Positions 38,085 to 53,600 of a stretch of DNA of 64,000 bases are shown piece by piece. Each line of letters opens with the position of its first letter. Positions within the stretch are counted from its first letter, which is position 1. The translations under genes were made by a program, and so were the position numbers. Origin of the DNA: Pelecanus crispus (taxonomy: Eukaryota > Chordata > Aves > Pelecaniformes > Pelecanidae); contig NC_134662.1 of assembly GCF_030463565.1 (NCBI RefSeq), forward strand, positions 4,689,001 to 4,753,000. Direction: 5' to 3'. The notes under the pieces were generated by a model. That model had not been told where the DNA came from, searched no databases, and saw nothing but the letters and a program-made list of their open reading frames with translations.

Positions 38085-38640
38085 CCCGGTTGGGCAGGAC
38101 GCGTCCCCCGTGGGTCCCCGCAGGGCAGGACACGTCCCCGATTGGGCAGGACGCATCCCCCGTGGGTCCCTGGTTGGGCAGGACGCGTCCCCCATGGGTC
38201 CCCGCAGGGCAGGACACATTCCCGGTTGGGCAGGACGCATCCCCCGTGGGTCCCCAGTTGGGCAGAACGCGTCCCCCGTGGGTCCCCGGTGTGCAGGACG
38301 CATCCCCCGTGGGTCCCCGGTGGGCAGAACACGTCCCCGATTGGGCAGGACGCGTCCCCCATGGGTCCCCGGTTGGGCAGGACGCGTCCCCGGTGGGTCC
38401 CCGGTTGGGCAGGACGCGTCCCCCGTGGGTTCCCGGTGTGCAGGACGCGTCCCTGGTGGGCAGGATGCGTCCCCCGTGGGTCCCCGGTGTGCAGGATGCG
38501 TCCCCCGGTGGGTCCCCAGTTGGGCAGGACATGTCCCCCATGGGTCCCCGGTGTGCAGGACGCGCCCCCTGTGGGTCCCCAGTTGGGCAGGACGCGTCCC
38601 CGGTGGGTCCCCGGTGTGCAGGATGCGTCCCCGCCGCGGT
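38085..38640. repeat. 32-bp minisatellite in the KCNN1 5' intron
   Basis: About 17 copies of a unit near 32 bases containing GGGCAGGACGCGTCCCCCGT and GGGTCCCCGGT. It ends 130 bases before the coding exon. Confidence 0.9.
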
Positions 38641-38829
38641 CGAGGCCAGCACATGGGTACCACGTGCCCCGTCAGGCATCGTCGCCCAGTGGTGGGCAGG
38701 GCGAGGATGCCGATCCCGGCCCCCCGGGAATCCCCACGCACCCCCCACCCGACACTGACCCCTCTCCCGCAGGTCGCCCCCGCGCTGCTGAGCCATGCGG
38801 GATCGCCCGGTCCCCTCCCCGCCAGAGCC

Positions 38830-43963
<5,134 letters not shown>

Positions 43964-44472
43964 TGGGGCGGGAGGTGGGGGGGCCGGGGCCCCTCTTATG
44001 TCTGGCCATCGTGTGGCTGATTTCAGTAGCTTTGTTCTGTAAAGCCCTGTATAAATTTCCTGCATTCACTGTGCTGGCGTGAGGCTGGAGCCCCCCCCCG
44101 GGCCCTCCCGGGCCCCCCAACCCCGGCCGGGTGGGAGGTGAGTCCTGGTCTCCAGGAGGGCTTTTTTTTTTGGGGGGGGGGGGGGGGGTTGCAGCAGCCG
44201 CTGCGCCTGGGGGGACGGAGCAGCCCTGGGGGGGGACGGAGCTGGGCGGGGGCAGAAAGGGGAGTGAGAGGGAGAAGCCAGGAGCCCTTGGGGGGGGTGG
44301 TCTGGGGGCTGCCCCCCCCCCGGTGTGGGGGGGTGGAGGTTGGGGACAGGGTGGGGGGGATGCCTGGGGTCTTGCCTGGAGGGCGCGGAGCGGGGGGGCA
44401 GCCCCCCGTGGTGAGAGCAGGGCTGAGCCCCTGGGGTTGAGGATTTGGGGGGGCGGGGAGGGGGGGCTCTGT

Positions 44473-44645
44473 TCCTGGCTCTGCCACGAAGTGACCTTGG
44501 CGAAGTCACGTCACCTCTCTGTGCCTCAGTTTCCCCCATCTGTAAAATGGGGGGGGGGGGGGGGGGTGGGAGGGAGCGGGGGACACACACGCACCCCGGT
44601 ACCGACCATTGTAAAGTGCTGTGAGATTCCTGGATGCAATATTCA
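44473..44645 (-). mobile_element. MIR-type amniote SINE remnant
   Basis: Forward strand reads CTCTGTGCCTCAGTTTCCCC, CATCTGTAAAATGGG, and then TTGTAAAGTGCTGTGAGA after a G-run expansion. These are, in order, the reverse complement of the MIR core and flank. It is an ancient SINE, here interrupted by a poly-G tract, in the KCNN1 3' region. Confidence 0.75.
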
Positions 44646-44776
44646 GCCCAGCCCCCCAGCAGCAGGGTGGGCGAGGACCCTCCGCCAGGACCCCCGCGGC
44701 CCTGGCCCCCCGGGGCTGGTCCCACTCCCCAGCCAGGCCCCTTGGCCGGGGGCGGGGGGGGGGGGCTGAGGCGCAA

Positions 44777-44782
44777 ATTAAA
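44777..44782 (+). terminator. Possible KCNN1 poly(A) signal ATTAAA
   Basis: No AATAAA occurs between the stop codon (43963) and OCEL1. ATTAAA at 44777 is the best candidate, giving a 3' UTR of about 0.8 kb that includes the MIR remnant. Confidence 0.35.
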
Positions 44783-46504
44783 GGAGGCTGAACTGGACGC
44801 GTCGCTCTCTGCTCGCGGCAGCGGGACCCCTGCCCGGCGGGAGGGGTGGGATGGGGTCCCGGGGTGGGATGGGGTCCCGGGGGGGTGCTTTGGGGGGGAT
44901 CTTTGCAGCTCCCCTCGCTGCAGGGGCTTCCCTCCTCCATCCTGGGAACCTTGGGGGAGGATGGGGCTGGCACGGGGGGCTCCAAACCCCGCCGGGGGGT
45001 GCGCTGAGAGGGCTGGGAGCTTGTAGCCCCCCACTCGCCGGCAGCGGGGCAGGTTTGGGGGGGCTCAGAGCAGCGTTTGCACAGGGGAGGGGGTGTGATG
45101 GGGCTGAGGATGCCCCGGGCTCCTCGTACGGAGCCCCAGGACGTTCGTGCCGCTCAGCCCCGACACTTTGCAAAGCCAAAACCCGCGGTGCCCGCAGAAG
45201 GCGGGCGCAGGATGCGACCCTTGGTGGGCACGGGGCAGGGTGGAGGCTGGGGGGGGGCAGGGGCCGGATCCTGCCCACGCAGGGCCCCATGCCCCGCTGC
45301 GGGGTGGCGCGTTGCTGTTAATGTTTAACCGCTGGTGCCTGCCGCGGGCAGCGGCGGTGGCGAGGGACGCCGGGCCTCGCGTCCCGCCATGAGACGGGCA
45401 GGTAACGCCGGCAGCGGGGGCTCGGGGGCCGGACGCTGTCCTGCAGGAGCTGGCATGGGGATGGGGGGGACGCAGACCCCAGGGGGGGACGCAGCGGGGC
45501 TGGTCCGCTTGACACGAGCCCAGCAGCATCCGCAGGGTCCTTGGCGGTGGTGGGGATGGCCAGCAGCGATGCAGCGGGGATCCTTCCCCTCCTCCTGAGT
45601 GGAGAGGCTCCGGCGGAGCATGGGTGCTGGGTGCTGGGAGCACCAGCGGGTGCTTTCCCGCTCGCCCAGGGGCTGGGCTGGGCTGGCAGCCCTGGGACAT
45701 GCCCCAGGGGCTCGCAGCAGGGGAGGTGACATCCCTGGGGCACGGTCGGGGCTCGCCGATGGCTCCTGGTGTCAGTGGCCACTCGTAAATCCCCGGCGAG
45801 CCATGGGGAGGGAAGGCGGCTCGGAGCCAGGCCGCAAGCGTGCCCTGCGGGGGAAACTGAGGCACGCAAAAAGGGCTGGTAACGCCGCCACCCGTGTCAC
45901 CTCGCCGCGGGGTTTGCTCCCATCCCCGCTCACCTTGAGGCTTCTCCGCCAGCGGGGCTCAGCCCGGAGGCGGGGAAGCGAAGCAGCCGCCGGATGCACC
46001 CACGGGACCCCCATCACCCCCAAGCCGCTGCGAGCCGATGGCCGAGCCCACCCGCCCCACCGGAGAGCCGGGGCTGCCGGGTACGGAGCCGGGTGCAGGG
46101 GTGCTGAGTACCCAGGCTGGGCTGGAGGTGTTGGGCCCCCGCCGTGCCTCCGTGAAGTCCTGCCCGGGGCTGCTGGGGGGGGCTGGAGGTAGCCGGTCTG
46201 GCCTGGCTGCTCCCCACCGTCTTCGTGGGGCTGGGGGCCACCGCAGCATCCTCCTGGCCCCCCAGCCCTGTTGGGGCTCAATCCGGTGCCACCCGCGCCT
46301 GGCAGCGGTGTAGGTCGACGCCATCGCCCCGGGGGAGCTGTGCCGGCGTTTGTCGCCTGGCCGGGGCGCAGGCAGCCGCTGTCCCTCCAGATTTGGAGGT
46401 GCGAGGTGGCCCCGAAGCACCGGGTGGTCATCCCCTCCCCGCCGTGCCCCCCCGGTACGGTTTGGTGGCCGCGCAGCCTCACGCCCCTCCCTTGTGTCCT
46501 GAAG
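44783..46504. other. KCNN1-OCEL1 interval with possible OCEL1 5' exons
   Basis: No conserved exon is certain. Two ATG plus donor arrangements could start OCEL1: ATG at 45389 followed by GCAG|GTAACG at 45401, or ATG at 46038 (MAEPTRPTGEPGLP) followed by GCCGG|GTACGG at 46080. A candidate middle exon starts after CCCTCCAG near 46390. A possible MIR remnant (GGGGAAACTGAGGCACGC) is at 45849-45866. Confidence 0.35.
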
Positions 46505-47736
46505 CCTCCGCCAGCCCGAGCCAGGCGCGTCACCTTTGAGGACGAGGTGATGCCATTGGGGAGACCCCCGGGGAGGGTCCCCCCCGCCGCAGACGGGGAG
46601 AAACCGGGGGCTGGATCCATCCCCCCCAGGCTGGCACCCCGGCCACGTGCGCTCCCGGACTACGTGGTGTAAGTGACTCCCGTGGGGATGGGGACGGCCG
46701 CGGGACGGGGGTGTTACGGAGCCCTGGGGACCCGCGACACCCAACCGAGAGGGTCCTGCCTGCCTGGATGTGCCGGCAGCGCCTGGGCTCTCCCTCCCGC
46801 ACCCTGAGCCTCCGGGCCTCGTGGCGGTGCAGAAAGTACCCGGCGATCCGGAGCCCCCGGCAGCGGGAGGGCTACAAGGGCGTCTTCCAGGACCAGCTGG
46901 CGGAGTACACGGAGCTGCTCGGGGAGCTCCGCGCCACGCGGCAGAGGCTCGGCGAGCTGGAGGCGGCGATGGGCCGGCTGCCCCGGCGTGCCCCGAGCAG
47001 GACGGTGGGTCCCTTGGTGGGTGCTGGCTGCGGGCACCGCGCGTCTTGCGAACGATGGTGGGTGTGATGAGTTGGCCGGTCTCTGCGGGGATGTGGGATG
47101 AGCCTGGGGGCTGCAGCGGGCAGGGGGGACCAAAGGGGACGTGCGGACGCCCAGGCTCCTGCAGCTGAGAGGCACGAGCTGCGCTCAAAGGCACCCAGCA
47201 GCTGCTGGAAAATTAATGAGCGGCGGCATTTCTCGGCTACGCCCTGGGCAAGGTTTTCCCGGTGCGGTGCTGCGGGAAGGCTGGCTGCCCCCGAGCCCCT
47301 GGGGCTCGTTAGCTCTGCCCGCCTCGTTAGGGCCATGCTGGGCCCTGCTGAGCCCCCGGGGCTCGGGGACGTGTCTTTCTGCCCCGCAGGATGGGAGCAG
47401 GGTGGCCCATGCCTGGCACGAGTATGCGAGGAAGAAGAGGGTGAGAAAGGGAAGGGCTCAGAATCTGCTCCCCGTGCTGGGGGGCTGCGACCCCACGGCC
47501 TCCCCATGGTGCTTCTCCCCCCTCCCCAATGCTTGGAGAGGGGGGGGTCCCCAGGGTACCGTGGGACCCCAGTGCCGGCACAGGGTTCCTCCGGCTGAGC
47601 ACAGTCCGGCTGGCAGGATTCGGCCTTCCTGGAGAAGCAGCAGCGCTGCGAATACCTGAAGAAGAAGCTGACGCACATCAAGGCGCGGATCCAGGAGTAC
47701 GACCGCGACGCCCGCGACAGCGCCGTCTTCTTCTGA
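46505..47736 (+). CDS. OCEL1: OCEL1, occludin/ELL domain-containing protein 1 (5' exons unresolved)
   Basis: Poorly characterised protein carrying the occludin/ELL C-terminal coiled-coil domain without transmembrane segments. Supported exons: about 46505-46668 (RRVTFEDEV, matching human KIVFEDEL, then LPDYVV), 46833-47004 ([20 protein letters not shown] and a coiled coil), 47390-47440 ([13 protein letters not shown]) and 47617-47736 ([20 protein letters not shown], ending DSAVFF; human ends EGSVYF). Phases agree at every junction. The acceptor of the first listed exon may be at 46504 or 46514. The start codon and N-terminal exon(s) upstream are not fixed. Its downstream neighbour OCLN carries the same domain in the same orientation. 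Confidence 0.88.
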
Positions 47737-48112
47737 GCCTGCGCACCGGCCGGCACCGCCGCCGTGGGACGATGACCCCGGGCGTGGGGGGACACCCCCG
47801 GGGCTGGGTGCTGGGGAGGGGGTGGCGACGCTGCAGGGATGCACCCAGCGCCCACCCAGCTGTTGCACCCACCCAGGCACGGAGAGCAAACCCGCAGGCT
47901 CCTCGTGCTGCTGGTTTTGGGGTTCTCTGGGTGCTCTGTGCCCTGGGGAGCCTCTTAGCCCCGGGTGCTGGGTGGGTGCCACCTGTACCAGCGTGGGAGC
48001 CGGGCCCTGGCTGTGCCCTCACTTCACCCCGTGTGAATTGGGGAGCCGACACCACCCCCCCCGCCACCCTGGGGCAGTGGGTGCAGCTGCAGAAGTAGCC
48101 AGAACCGGTTTT

Positions 48113-48118
48113 AATAAA
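48113..48118 (+). terminator. OCEL1 poly(A) signal AATAAA
   Basis: GGTTTTAATAAAACATGG lies 377 bases after the OCEL1 stop, followed by a GT-rich stretch (GGTGATATTTTTGGGGAGGT). The sequence before it (47737-48110) is the 3' UTR. Confidence 0.8.
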
Positions 48119-48184
48119 ACATGGTGATATTTTTGGGGAGGTCTTCGTGTGCAGCCTGGGGCACCCGCAGCAGCTGGGGGCAGC

Positions 48185-48475
48185 GGGCAAACGCGTCCCA
48201 CCCCAGCACCCATGGGACCCCCCCGGCACCGGGCAAACGCGTCCCCACCCCAGCACCCATGGGGCCCCCTGGCACCCATGGGACCCCCCGGCACCGGGCA
48301 AACGTGTCCCCACCCCAGCACCCATGGGACCCCCTGGCACCCATGAGACCCCCCGGCACCGGGCAAACGCGTCCCCACCCCAGCACCCATGGGACCCCCC
48401 GGCACCGGGCAAACGCGTCCCCACCCCAGCACCCATGGGACTCTCCAGCACCCATGGGACCCTCCCGTCCCCAGG
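48185..48475. repeat. 46-bp minisatellite between OCEL1 and OCLN
   Basis: About six copies of a 46-base unit containing CACCCCAGCACCCATGGGAC and GGCACCGGGCAAACGCGTCC, some with an inserted extra CCCATGGGACC block. Confidence 0.92.
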
Positions 48476-48559
48476 AAAGCAACGCGGGGGGCGGGGGGGA
48501 CGGGACACCCCGGGGGGTGCAGGGTCCCAGCCGGGGGTGCCCCCCACCCCCCAGGGCTC

Positions 48560-48791
48560 CCCCTTATTCCACCCCGATTTCACCGGAGGGGCCGGGCCGG
48601 AGCCGCCCGGGCTGCAGCGGCGGGAGCAGGGGCGGGGGCGGCCCCCGGGGCTCCCCCCCCCCATCCCACCCCTCCCCGGAGGCGGAAACCGGGGCCGGGC
48701 CGGGGCCGGTCTCCAGCAGCGCCCGGCCGCCGCCGTGCCGCCGATCGCGGCTGCCATTTTAAGGTGAACAAAGAGGCGGAGGCGCGGGCAG
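48560..48791 (+). promoter_or_regulatory. OCLN CpG-island promoter and noncoding first exon
   Basis: GC-box-rich, TATA-less island. GCGGCTGCCATTTTAAGG (48747-48764) contains a YY1-like GCCATTTT. CGCGGGCAG|GTGAGT at 48791/48792 is a strong donor for a noncoding exon 1. The acceptor of the exon holding the ATG is unsure; CCCGGTGCAG at 50560-50569 is one candidate. Confidence 0.6.
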
Positions 48792-48929
48792 GTGAGTGGC
48801 TCCGCGGCGGACGGGACCCCCCGGCCCCGGCCCCGGCCCCGGCCCCGGGGGGGCAGAGAGCTCCCGGTACGGGAGGGCGCACCGGGGGTCCCCGCTCCCC
48901 ACTGCGCACCGGGGGGTCCGTCCTGCCCC

Positions 48930-49410
48930 GCCGCCCCTGCGCGCACCGGGGTCCCCACGGGCACCGGGGTCCCCACCGGGGTCCCCACCGGGGCCCCCAC
49001 GGGCACCGGGGTCCCCACGGGCACCGGCACCGGGATCCCCACGGGCACCGGGGTCCCCACCGGGATCCCCACCGGCACCGGGATCCCCGCCAGCACCGGC
49101 ACCGGGATCCCCACGGGCACCGGGGTCCCCACCGGGATCCCCACCGGCACTGGGGTCCCCGCCAACACCGGCACCGGGGCCCCCACGGGCACCGGGGTCC
49201 CCACCGGCACTGGGGTCCCCGCCGGCACCGGTACCGGGATCCCCACGGGCACCGGAGTCCCTGCCAGCAGCGGGGTCCCCACCGGCAGCGGGTCCCCACC
49301 GGGGTCCCTGCCGGCACCGGGGTCCCCACGGGCACAAGATTCCCCGTGGGCACCGGGGTCCCTGCCAGCTCCGGGTCCCCACCGGGATCCCCACCGGCTC
49401 CGGGGCCGCA
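48930..49410. repeat. 18-bp minisatellite in the OCLN 5' intron
   Basis: About 27 units of 15-18 bases, consensus CACCGGGGTCCCCACGGG with variants (GGGATCCCCACC, GCCAGCACCGGC). Confidence 0.92.
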
Positions 49411-50647
49411 GCCCCGGCAGGTGGAAGGCGAGAGGCGGGGGCTCCTCCCGGGGGCTCCTCCCGGGGGTGGCTCTGCCCACCCGGTGCCCCTGCAGCAGGG
49501 CAGGGACCCCCAGAACCCCCGGTCCCGTGTCCTCCCCCGCCGGCACCGGGGTGCCCCGGGTCGCCCTGCCCGGGTTCCTGCTCCGGGAGCCCAAGACCCC
49601 CCAGCCCCGCGCGGGGAGGGGTCCCCACCTCTGCTGTGCCCCGGGCGGGGGTCCCCGGTGGGTTTGGGGGGGGTCAGACCGCAGCCCTGGGGGTTAATAC
49701 ACGTGGGATGCACCCGGGGTTTGGGGATTTACGGAGTGGGGGGTAGGGTTGGGACCCCCTGAAGCGGGGAGGGGGGGATTGGCTTGGCCACCCTGGGGAG
49801 GTGCTGCCCCGGACCCCTGGGGGCACCTCTGGGACCGCAGCTGCACCCCAGACCCCTGGTGCCTCCCCTCACTGTGGGTTAAGGGGTGCCCCCCACCCCA
49901 GGGGCCTGATCCTGCCTGCTGAGCCCCGGCACCGCCGGGAGCGGGTGGCCACGTTGGGTTTCCCACGAGGGTTCAGGTTTCCCCTGCACTGCTCCCCGCC
50001 GCGGGGTCTTCACATCGGGGGGTGTGGGTCTCCTCTTTGGGGGGTTCTCTGCATCGATTTTGAAAACAAATTTTTGAAAACCCATTTGCCACTTTTCACT
50101 GGGGTGTTGCTAATGTGCCCTGTATTTTTTTTTTTTTTTTTTTAAATCCAGCCAGATCTGCTTACGGAGGAACCCTCAGGGTTAGCGCCAGTGTTGGGTA
50201 AGAGCTTTTCTGTTTTAATTAGAATTTAAACAATCCAACACATTCAGGTGGTGTCTGGTGGCTGCGGTCGGGTGGGCTGGGGGGGTTTGGGGACGGCGTG
50301 GCAGGGTCTCGTGCATGGGGCAGGGCTGGGGTGTGACCTGGCAGCTTTGCTGGGAGATGCTCGGTGAGTCACTTCTCCCCGTGCCTCAGTTTCCCCATGA
50401 GCGGCGGTGACTCTGGTGGCGTGGTGTTGGGCACGGGCGGGCGGTTGTTGACGGTGCCGTCGGGCTGGTGACAGAGGACCAAAGTCCCCGCTGGGCACGC
50501 GGAGACGTGGAAACCCGGCAGTGCCGCCTCACACGGCCGCAGTGCCGGTGCCGGCACCTCCCGGTGCAGGACCAGCTCCGACGGCTCCGTCCATCTTCCC
50601 ACCAGGCCCTCCGCCGCTGCCCACCTGTGCCGAACCCCACCTCCACC
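49411..50647 (+). other. Rest of OCLN 5' intron / 5' UTR
   Basis: Nothing coding is supported before the ATG. It holds a 17-base poly-T near 50127-50143 and a probable MIR remnant on the reverse strand at 50362-50400 (GTGAGTCACTTC, then CGTGCCTCAGTTTCCCCATG). Confidence 0.55.
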
Positions 50648-53600
50648 ATGTTCAGCAAGAAGTCCTATGACGGCCCCCCCACGGGCTACGGGGCCCCCAC
50701 GGGCGATTACGGCTACGACTATGGCGCCCGCTCGCCGCCACCAGGCTCCTACTACATCGAGGACGTGCCGCAGCACTTCTACAAGTGGACCTCGCCGCCC
50801 GGCGTGGTGAGGATCCTGGAAGCCATCGTCATCCTGCTCTGCATCGCCATCTTCGCCTGCGTGGCCTCCACCCTCGCCTGGGAGTACGGCTATGGCTTCG
50901 GCGGGGCTTACGGCAACGGGTTGGGGGGCTTCTACGGCTCCGGTTACTACGGCAGCGGGTTGAACTATGGCTACGGTTACGGGGGCTACTACAGCGGGGT
51001 CACCAACCCGCGGGCGGCCAACGGCTTTATGATCGCCATGGCCGTGCTCTGCTTCCTGGCCCAGCTGGGGCTTCTCGTCGCCAGCATCACCAAATCGAGT
51101 GGCTCCCGCTCGCGTCGCTTCTACCTGGTGGTCATCGTGATCTGTGCCGTGCTGGCCTTCGTCATGCTCATCGCCTCCATCGTCTACATCATGGGGGTTA
51201 ACCCCCAGGCGCAGATGACCGGCAGCTACTACTACAACCCCTTGCTGACCATGTGCAGCCAGATATACAGCGGCAGCACCTACGTGAACCAGTACCTCTA
51301 CCACTACTGCACCGTGGACCCCCAGGAGGTGAGGGTGCACCCCAGCTCTGGCCAGACCCCACCTCTTTGAGCCAAACCGGCAGCGCAAACCCCTCGCTCT
51401 GCTTCAAACACGATGCTGAGCAAGGGCGGTGTGGGCGCGAGAGCATCGGCGACCACGCATCCTGCCCTTGGGATGGGTGTGCAGCACCGGGTCCCCGGCC
51501 AGCCGGGGTTTTCCCTTCCGTCTTTAATGGTTTTGGTGGTACCGGTCACCATTTTGTGGCTGTGGAGGGCAGGGGGTGGCTGCTGGTGCTGGATCCCAGC
51601 CCGGCTGTTTGCCGGGGCGAGCTGGGGCTGCGGGAGGAACTGGAGCGAGCTGGCTGCCTGTGCCAGGCAGTTTCGGGCAAGGGACGGGCTGTTGTCCCCG
51701 TGCAGACCCGGTATCTGGTACTTTGGTCTCCCCGGTTGTAAAAAGTATTTGAAGAAGGTTGGAGCAGAGGCGGGCTGTGCTCGGGGCTGAGGTACCGGTA
51801 TGGGCACGGGGTCAGGGTGCCAGCTGGGTGCCAGCTCTCCCCAAGCACCCATGATGTTGCTGGCCCCGGCTGGGAGCCCGGCAGGTCAGTGGGGCAGCGA
51901 GAACCTTCAAAACAAAGTCCATCAGCCCCAGTTTCGGCTGGGGCCAGCGGGGATCCTGCGTGGCACATGGGCTGGGACTGGCGCTGCCGGTTCCCATCCG
52001 GCCGGGCTGGCCGTGCCACATTCCTGCACCCTGAGCAGGGGCCAGCGGCGGGGGGGAGTCGCAGCACCCGCGCTGCTCTTGCTCCATGCAAAGGCCAAGC
52101 GTGGCCTAATCCGTCCTCGCCTGGCCCCGATTTCAGGGTGGCTGCAGGGATCTGGCTCGTGGGAAACCATCCGGGCAGGGATGTGGCTCTGCGGTGCAGG
52201 CGCTGGCCCGCGGCTGAGCCGGCAGCGGGGCCGGGGTGCTGCACGGAGATGCCGGAGGGATCTCAGGATTGCCCTGAGCCCCAAACTTGTCCTGTCCCCG
52301 TGGGAAAATCCCCCCCCACACACACACACCCTCCACATTGCTTGAGCTGGCCCCAAAAGCCCTCGAACCCCTGACGGGCCCCATCCTGGCTGCCTGGGCA
52401 TGGGGGGGGGGGGCGGCCCCTCTCCCCCCGCTGTGGTGGGGGCTCCAACACTGGGAATATTTGGGACGAAGGGAGCAATTCCCACTCAGCCCCAGGAGGG
52501 TGGGGGGCACCCACACCCCTGCGACGGGGTCTTTGCATCCCCACGGGACCCCTGCCCTGAGAACCCCCTCCCTCCATCCCTCCAGGCCGTGGCCATCGTC
52601 TGCGGGTTCCTCATCGTCATTCTGCTCTGCCTCATCTGCTTCTTCGCTCACAAGACGCGGAGCAAGATCTGGAAGTACGGGAAACCAAACATCTACTGGG
52701 ACAAGGTGCCGGTGGTCCAGGAGGGTCCCAACGTGGAGGAGTGGGTGAGTCCGAGCGTGGGCTGGGGGTGCCGGCGGGTACCCGGGGCTGGGGGGGGTCC
52801 TCCACCGCCTCCCCCCAGCATCTTCCCTGCCTGCCCTTTATCAGCGGGGCCGAACGTGCCCGAGGCAGCGCTGGGTCGGGATGTGCCGGGGCGAGCACAG
52901 GGGCTGCGTGGGGACCCCAGGGGGCTCCTCCCAGCACCGGGACTGTGCCGATCCCATTCCCGCTCCCATGCCGTTCCCCTTTTCCAGCCCACCCACGGCT
53001 TTGTGCCAGTAACTTCTTTCTGCCCAGCTTGTGCCGCCCCAGCGCCTGGTCCCGGCGTGTTTACGCGCTGCAGCAGGCAGCTCCCGGGGTGCGGGTGTTA
53101 TCGCTGCCGGTGCGACGCTGTGCCCAGTGCTCGCTGCGTCCCTCCCTGTCACCCTATTTAGGTGCTGTGGGTTTTGTTTTTTTGGTTTTTTTTTTTCCCC
53201 AGCCGGTACTGTTCCTTGGCATCACGAGGCTTTGCACAAGGTGCCGGGCTGGGCGAGCTGGTCTCAAAACTCCCTGAAAGACAAACAGGGTGGGATCAGA
53301 TGGGCCGGGTGCCAGGAGCGCCGAGGCTCCGGGTCCTCTCCCCTTTGCTCGCCCTGTGCTCGGGGATGCCGGCTGTGAGACGCTGCCCGTCAACACCGTT
53401 TGGTTTCAGTCTCGGCAATGATTAACTCGGCTCCGCCGGGCCGTGCCACCCCGCTGCTGCGGAGGAAGCCGGGGGCTTTGAAGCAACCAAACCGGCACCG
53501 TGCAGGCTTTGAATGAGCCTGTGCCGCTTGGGTGGGGGTGCTGGGAGCCCCCCGCTGCCGCTCAGCCCCCGTGGGCCCGGGGAGATGCCGGTCCCAGCCT